This document shows, piece by piece, positions 60,598 through 64,000 of a stretch of DNA of 64,000 nt. The notes under the pieces were generated by a model. The model was not told the DNA's origin. It saw nothing but the letters and a program-made list of their open reading frames with translations, and did no database searches. How positions within the stretch are numbered: the first letter of the stretch is position 1; every line of letters begins with the position of its first letter. The DNA is taken from the NCBI GenBank assembly GCA_011125455.1, contig VKHO01000044.1, positions 1 through 64,000 on the forward strand. The letters run 5' to 3'. The DNA comes from Chlamydiales bacterium STE3 (GTDB lineage: Bacteria; Chlamydiota; Chlamydiia; Chlamydiales; Parachlamydiaceae). The position numbers were made by a program, and so were the translations under genes.

Positions 60598-62004
60598 ATG
60601 CCCAAAATACATGATAGAATAGTGAAAAGAATTCGAGAAGAATTAAAGAAAAATCAAAAGGGCTTAAGAATTCCTCATGCCTCAAACACGATGAGGAAAA
60701 AGGAATACCGCTCGAGCTCTTTAATGGTACGCGATTTAAAACGCGTACTAGCTGTTGACGAGCTTACACAAACAGCGTGGGTGGAGCCAAGTATCACGAT
60801 GGAAGAACTTGTCCTTTCAACCCTTCATTATGGATTAATTCCACAAGTTGTCCCTGAATTTAAAGGCATTACGGTTGGGGGAGCCATTAATGGTGCGGCA
60901 TTAGAGAGCAGCTCTCATTTGTTTGGCCAATTTAATGACACTTGCTTGAGTTATGAAATTTTGACTGGGGATGGATCTATTGTCATTGCCGATGAAAAAC
61001 ATCACGCTGCTCTTTTTTATGCAGTGGCTGGCTCTTATGGCACTTTAGGGACAGTACTTTCTGTAAAAATTAAACTAATGCGGGCAACGAAATACGTAAG
61101 GGTGAATTACCGCCATTTTTCATCCATCCGCGATGCTGTAAAGGATCTTAAAGAACTTCATTTGTCAGTTAAGCCTCCTGACTTTCTAGAGGCAATTGCC
61201 TATGGCACTGACAATGTCGTTGTCATTGCTGGAGAGCTGACGAATGAAAAAAGGGATTTACCGTTTCTTGAGATGTCAAGCCCTTGGTCTGTGTGGTTTT
61301 ATGGTCATGCAAAGCATGCCATCGGCAGTGAGGTAATGCCGCTTTTTGATTATTTATTTAGACATGATCGAGGTGCATTTTGGATGGGTGGCTTTGCTGC
61401 AAACCTGCAAACCTCCATAAGTTATCTCTCTCATAAAGCCTCACTACTTTTTGGTAAATGGTTGGACTTCTCTTCAAAAATTTTCCCCACCGAGTGTATC
61501 CCGAAAAATCCCGGTTTTTTCTTTCGAAGTTGCTTTGGATGGCTGATGACCAGCACTCGTTTGTTTGCAAGCTTGCATGGTGGCAGTGAAGAGTGGTTTG
61601 AAAAAAACTTTATCATTCAAGATTGCTATTTCCCTGAAACCACAGCTGAGCTATTTTTAGAATATTGTTTAAGGAAATACCGAATCCGTCCTCTTTGGAT
61701 TTGCCCCGTTCTGTCCACGACAACTCCCCAGCTTTTTTCTCCTCATCTAAGAGACAATCAGGAGCTTTTATTTGATATAGGTGTATATGGTTTACCAGCT
61801 CATTCTTCAGGCCCCGATGCAGTCAAAGACTTGGAATTAAAGACAATCCAAATGAATGGTAGAAAAATGTTTTATTGTCATTCTTATTTGAGCGAAAAAG
61901 CATTTTGGGAAATCTATCCTAAACAGCAGTATCAGGCTTTAAGAGATCTATACAATCTTGGGCATCACTATCCCGAAATTACAAAAAAAGTGTTAGTCAA
62001 ATGA
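60598..62004 (+). CDS. FAD-linked oxidoreductase (DHCR24/diminuto-like, FAD_binding_4)
   Basis: The 468-residue protein has an FAD-binding PCMH domain: YRSSSLMVRDLKRVLAVDEL, QTAWVEPSITMEELVLSTLH, GITVGGAINGAALESSSHLF and LSYEILTGDGSIVIADEKHH, then a long C-terminal substrate part. The closest plan is delta(24)-sterol reductase (DHCR24/DWF1), an enzyme of eukaryotic sterol metabolism found in some bacteria. Whether the substrate is a sterol, an isoprenoid or a sugar alcohol cannot be told. Start ATG 60598 with AAGGTGAG at a fair distance; the ATG at 60586 adds four residues. It overlaps the ATPase pseudogene. Confidence 0.83.
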   Translation: MPKIHDRIVKRIREELKKNQKGLRIPHASNTMRKKEYRSSSLMVRDLKRVLAVDELTQTAWVEPSITMEELVLSTLHYGLIPQVVPEFKGITVGGAINGAALESSSHLFGQFNDTCLSYEILTGDGSIVIADEKHHAALFYAVAGSYGTLGTVLSVKIKLMRATKYVRVNYRHFSSIRDAVKDLKELHLSVKPPDFLEAIAYGTDNVVVIAGELTNEKRDLPFLEMSSPWSVWFYGHAKHAIGSEVMPLFDYLFRHDRGAFWMGGFAANLQTSISYLSHKASLLFGKWLDFSSKIFPTECIPKNPGFFFRSCFGWLMTSTRLFASLHGGSEEWFEKNFIIQDCYFPETTAELFLEYCLRKYRIRPLWICPVLSTTTPQLFSPHLRDNQELLFDIGVYGLPAHSSGPDAVKDLELKTIQMNGRKMFYCHSYLSEKAFWEIYPKQQYQALRDLYNLGHHYPEITKKVLVK

Positions 62005-64000
62005 GTGAATATATCTGCCCAATGCATCCAAAAGTCGTACACTCAAATTTCAGGTGATTGCCCAATATGTGGGATGGCCTTAGAGCAAGAAGTTCCAGCT
62101 TTAGAGGGGGAAGAATCTAAGGAATCACTACATCTTGCTGTTAGGTTTTGGGGAGTTGCGGCTCTTTCCTTACCTGTTCTCTATCTTAATATGGTGTATA
62201 CAAGTGTTCCTTATGGAAATTGGGTGCAATGGTTTTGCACAACCCTTGTCCTATTTGTAGTGGGTTGGTCAATCACAAAGAAAGCCATTTTTTCTTTTTT
62301 GACAGGCCATCTAAACATGTTTTCCCTGATTGGGTTTGGTGTGGCAACTGCGTATTTCTATAGTATAGCCTTACTATGGCTAGGTCCAATTTCTCGTCTT
62401 CTTTATTTTGAAGCTGCTACTGTTATTTATACTCTTGTGCTTTTAGGCTAGTGGCTTGAGGCGAAAGCGCGAAAAAATACAGGGGAAGCAATTTCTTCCT
62501 TACTAAGGTTGGTTCCAGAAACTGCCTCTTTAATTGCTATTGATGGCAAAGAAACGAGAGTTTCCTTAAAAGAGGTTTATGTTGGTGATCATCTGCTTAT
62601 CCGACCTGGTGAAAAAATTCCAGCTGATGGTCGAGTGATTGAGGGTCAATCTTGGGTGAATGAATCAATGATTACTGGAGAGTCGATCCCTGTCCCAAAA
62701 AAACTTTCTGATCCTCTTATTGGAGGAACAATTAATGAAGACAGGGCTTTACTGATGAAAGTTGAAAAAGCAGGGTCAAATACTTTGCTAGCCCGGATAA
62801 TCAACTTGGTGGTTAATGCGCGGTCCAGTAGAGCTCCGATACAAAGGCTTGCTGATCGTGTATCTCAAGTCTTTGTTCCAGTAGTGATTTCTGTTGCCCT
62901 AGCTACATTCATGATTTGGCAGCTGCTTGGATTTAGTGTTGAAATCGCAATTGAGCATGCCGTTGCCGTTTTAATCATTGCTTGCCCTTGTGCTTTAGGA
63001 CTGGCGACTCCTTTATCTATGATGTTGGGGTTAGGAAAAGGCGCTTTAAATGGTGTTTTAGTCAAAAATGGTGAGGCGATTGAATTGATGGAAAAAGTGC
63101 AACAGCTCGTCATTGATAAAACGGGTTAACACAAGGCAAGCCTCTTTTAACAAAAATTCATCCGGTCGCTAATATCGACGAAAAAAGATTAATTCAAATT
63201 TGCGCGAGTATCGAACATTTAAGCGAACACCCCATTGCCCGCTCCTTGATGCAGAAGGCTCAGGAGCTACGTTTGCCTCTACTTAAATCTTCTCATTTTC
63301 AGGTATTTAAAGGGAAAGGTATCGAAGGGGTGATTGAAGGAAATCTTTATAAAATCGGCAGTGAGTCTTTTATTCAAGAGCAAGGGATAGATTTCTCAAG
63401 ATTTAGGCCCCTAATGCAAGAGTGGCAGTCCTATGCGACAACACTTATTTATGTTGTAGAAGGGACTATTTTAGTGGGCATTCTCGGCGTGTCGGATACC
63501 CTAAAGGAAAACGCCATTAAATCCTTACGTGCATTAAAAGAAGATGGAATCGGGGTATTGATGGCAACCGGCGATAATAAAATCACGGCTGAGGCTTTTA
63601 CAAGTCAGTTGGGTATAGATTTTATTGCAGAGGTTAATCCTGAAGAAAAACTTGAAGAAATTCGTCATTTACAGCAGAAAGGGTACACGGTTGCAATGGC
63701 TGGTGATGGAATTAATGACGCCCCAGCTTTAGCTCAGGCAAATGTAGGGATTGCGATGGGAAACGGGACAGATGTAGCGATTGAAAATGCTGCAATTATC
63801 TTATTAAAGGGTGATTTGCTGGGCATTGTAAAAGCGCGCAAGCTAAGCGTTGCAACGATGAAAAATGTGCGGCAAAATCTCTTTCTCGCTTTTATTTATA
63901 ATTTGCTTGCTCTACCTCTTGCTTCTGGGCTACTGTTCTCTTTTGGAGTTAGCTTTACACCCATTACGGCTAGCGTAGCGATGACGTTAAGTTCTCTTTC
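62001..64000 (+). pseudogene. Heavy-metal (P1B) P-type ATPase, broken by three lesions, 3' end outside window
   Basis: The original protein began MSEYICPMHPKVVHS with a YHS/heavy-metal-type Cys motif (CPMHP, CPICGMALE), then membrane helices, a QSWVNESMITGESIPVPKKL actuator loop, the metal-channel motif IIACPCALGLATPLS and the catalytic DKTG. Lesions: (1) one extra T at 62048-62050 shifts the frame; (2) TAG at 62449-62451 where homologues have Gln or a similar codon before WLEAKARKN; (3) about 4 bases are missing at 63124-63126, removing the Thr of DKTGT and shifting the frame. After it, GIGVLMATGDNKITAEAFTS and MAGDGINDAPALAQANVGIA show an otherwise intact tail. Chlamydia have a related transporter (CT727, ZntA-like) next to rodA. 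Confidence 0.9.

Overview
The window reads as a chromosomal segment of an environmental chlamydia (phylum Chlamydiota, order Parachlamydiales, i.e. an amoeba-associated relative of Parachlamydia, Protochlamydia or Waddlia). The evidence is a set of gene groups and protein architectures known from Chlamydia: gpmA-nifS-nifU, nrdR-dksA-lspA, rpsL-rpsG-fusA-rpsJ, birA next to rodA, topoisomerase I with a fused SWIB domain, a Tsp/CT441-type protease and a PiT transporter with its DUF47 partner. Beside these sit genes that pathogenic Chlamydia are generally not known for: cyclopropane fatty acid synthase, HemF, UmuDC, an F-box protein, a secreted caspase-like protein and a toxin-antitoxin pair. DNA is AT-rich. 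I cannot name the genus.

Layout. 0-1 kb: debris of two insertion sequences (IS1-like and IS5-like), both frameshifted. 1-3.2 kb: an OppC-type permease and a small secreted protein. 3.3-5 kb: an F-box/helical-repeat protein. 5.1-7.2 kb: phosphate permease and DUF47 regulator (minus). 7.3-10 kb: gpmA, nifS and nifU with overlapping ends. 10.3-15 kb: cfa, a methyltransferase, a 50-residue membrane protein, a 581-residue unknown and hemF. 15-16.4 kb: secreted metacaspase-like protein and a membrane-anchored methyltransferase (minus). 16.5-19.2 kb: LOG-family protein, UmuD and UmuC as one overlapping unit. 19.2-25.9 kb: scpA, scpB and a giant 1801-residue unknown as one minus-strand operon. 26.2-28.3 kb: Tsp protease. 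28.4-34.8 kb: accessory block starting at tRNA-Phe, with two multi-pass or hydrophobic unknowns, a higBA-type module with a palindromic operator, and a tandem duplication carrying two secreted paralogues. 34.8-37.4 kb: topA-SWIB. 37.4-38.5 kb: gene-poor decayed stretch with a cluster of hairpins. 38.5-46 kb: a TPR-type membrane protein (minus), parB and a Bat-type operon (batA, batB with TPR tail, batD, batE). 46.2-49.1 kb: a small two-hairpin membrane protein, birA, rodA and a small unknown. 49.1-52.7 kb: the str operon with S10 at its end. 53-60.5 kb: nrdR, dksA, lspA, unknown, cinA, two RNA methyltransferases, an RluA-type pseudouridine synthase and a membrane protein. 60.6-64 kb: a DHCR24-like FAD oxidoreductase followed by a heavy-metal P-type ATPase that is broken by three separate lesions and runs off the end.

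Most of the window is ordinary core genome. The parts that deserve a closer look are the candidate host-directed proteins (F-box protein, metacaspase, small hydrophobic-hairpin membrane proteins, duplicated secreted proteins), the giant protein coupled to scpAB, the LOG-umuDC unit, the NifS/NifU pair that lacks standard cysteine motifs, the P-type ATPase pseudogene, and several strong inverted repeats. I found no CRISPR array, rRNA gene or intact transposon, and no system that I can call new with confidence.
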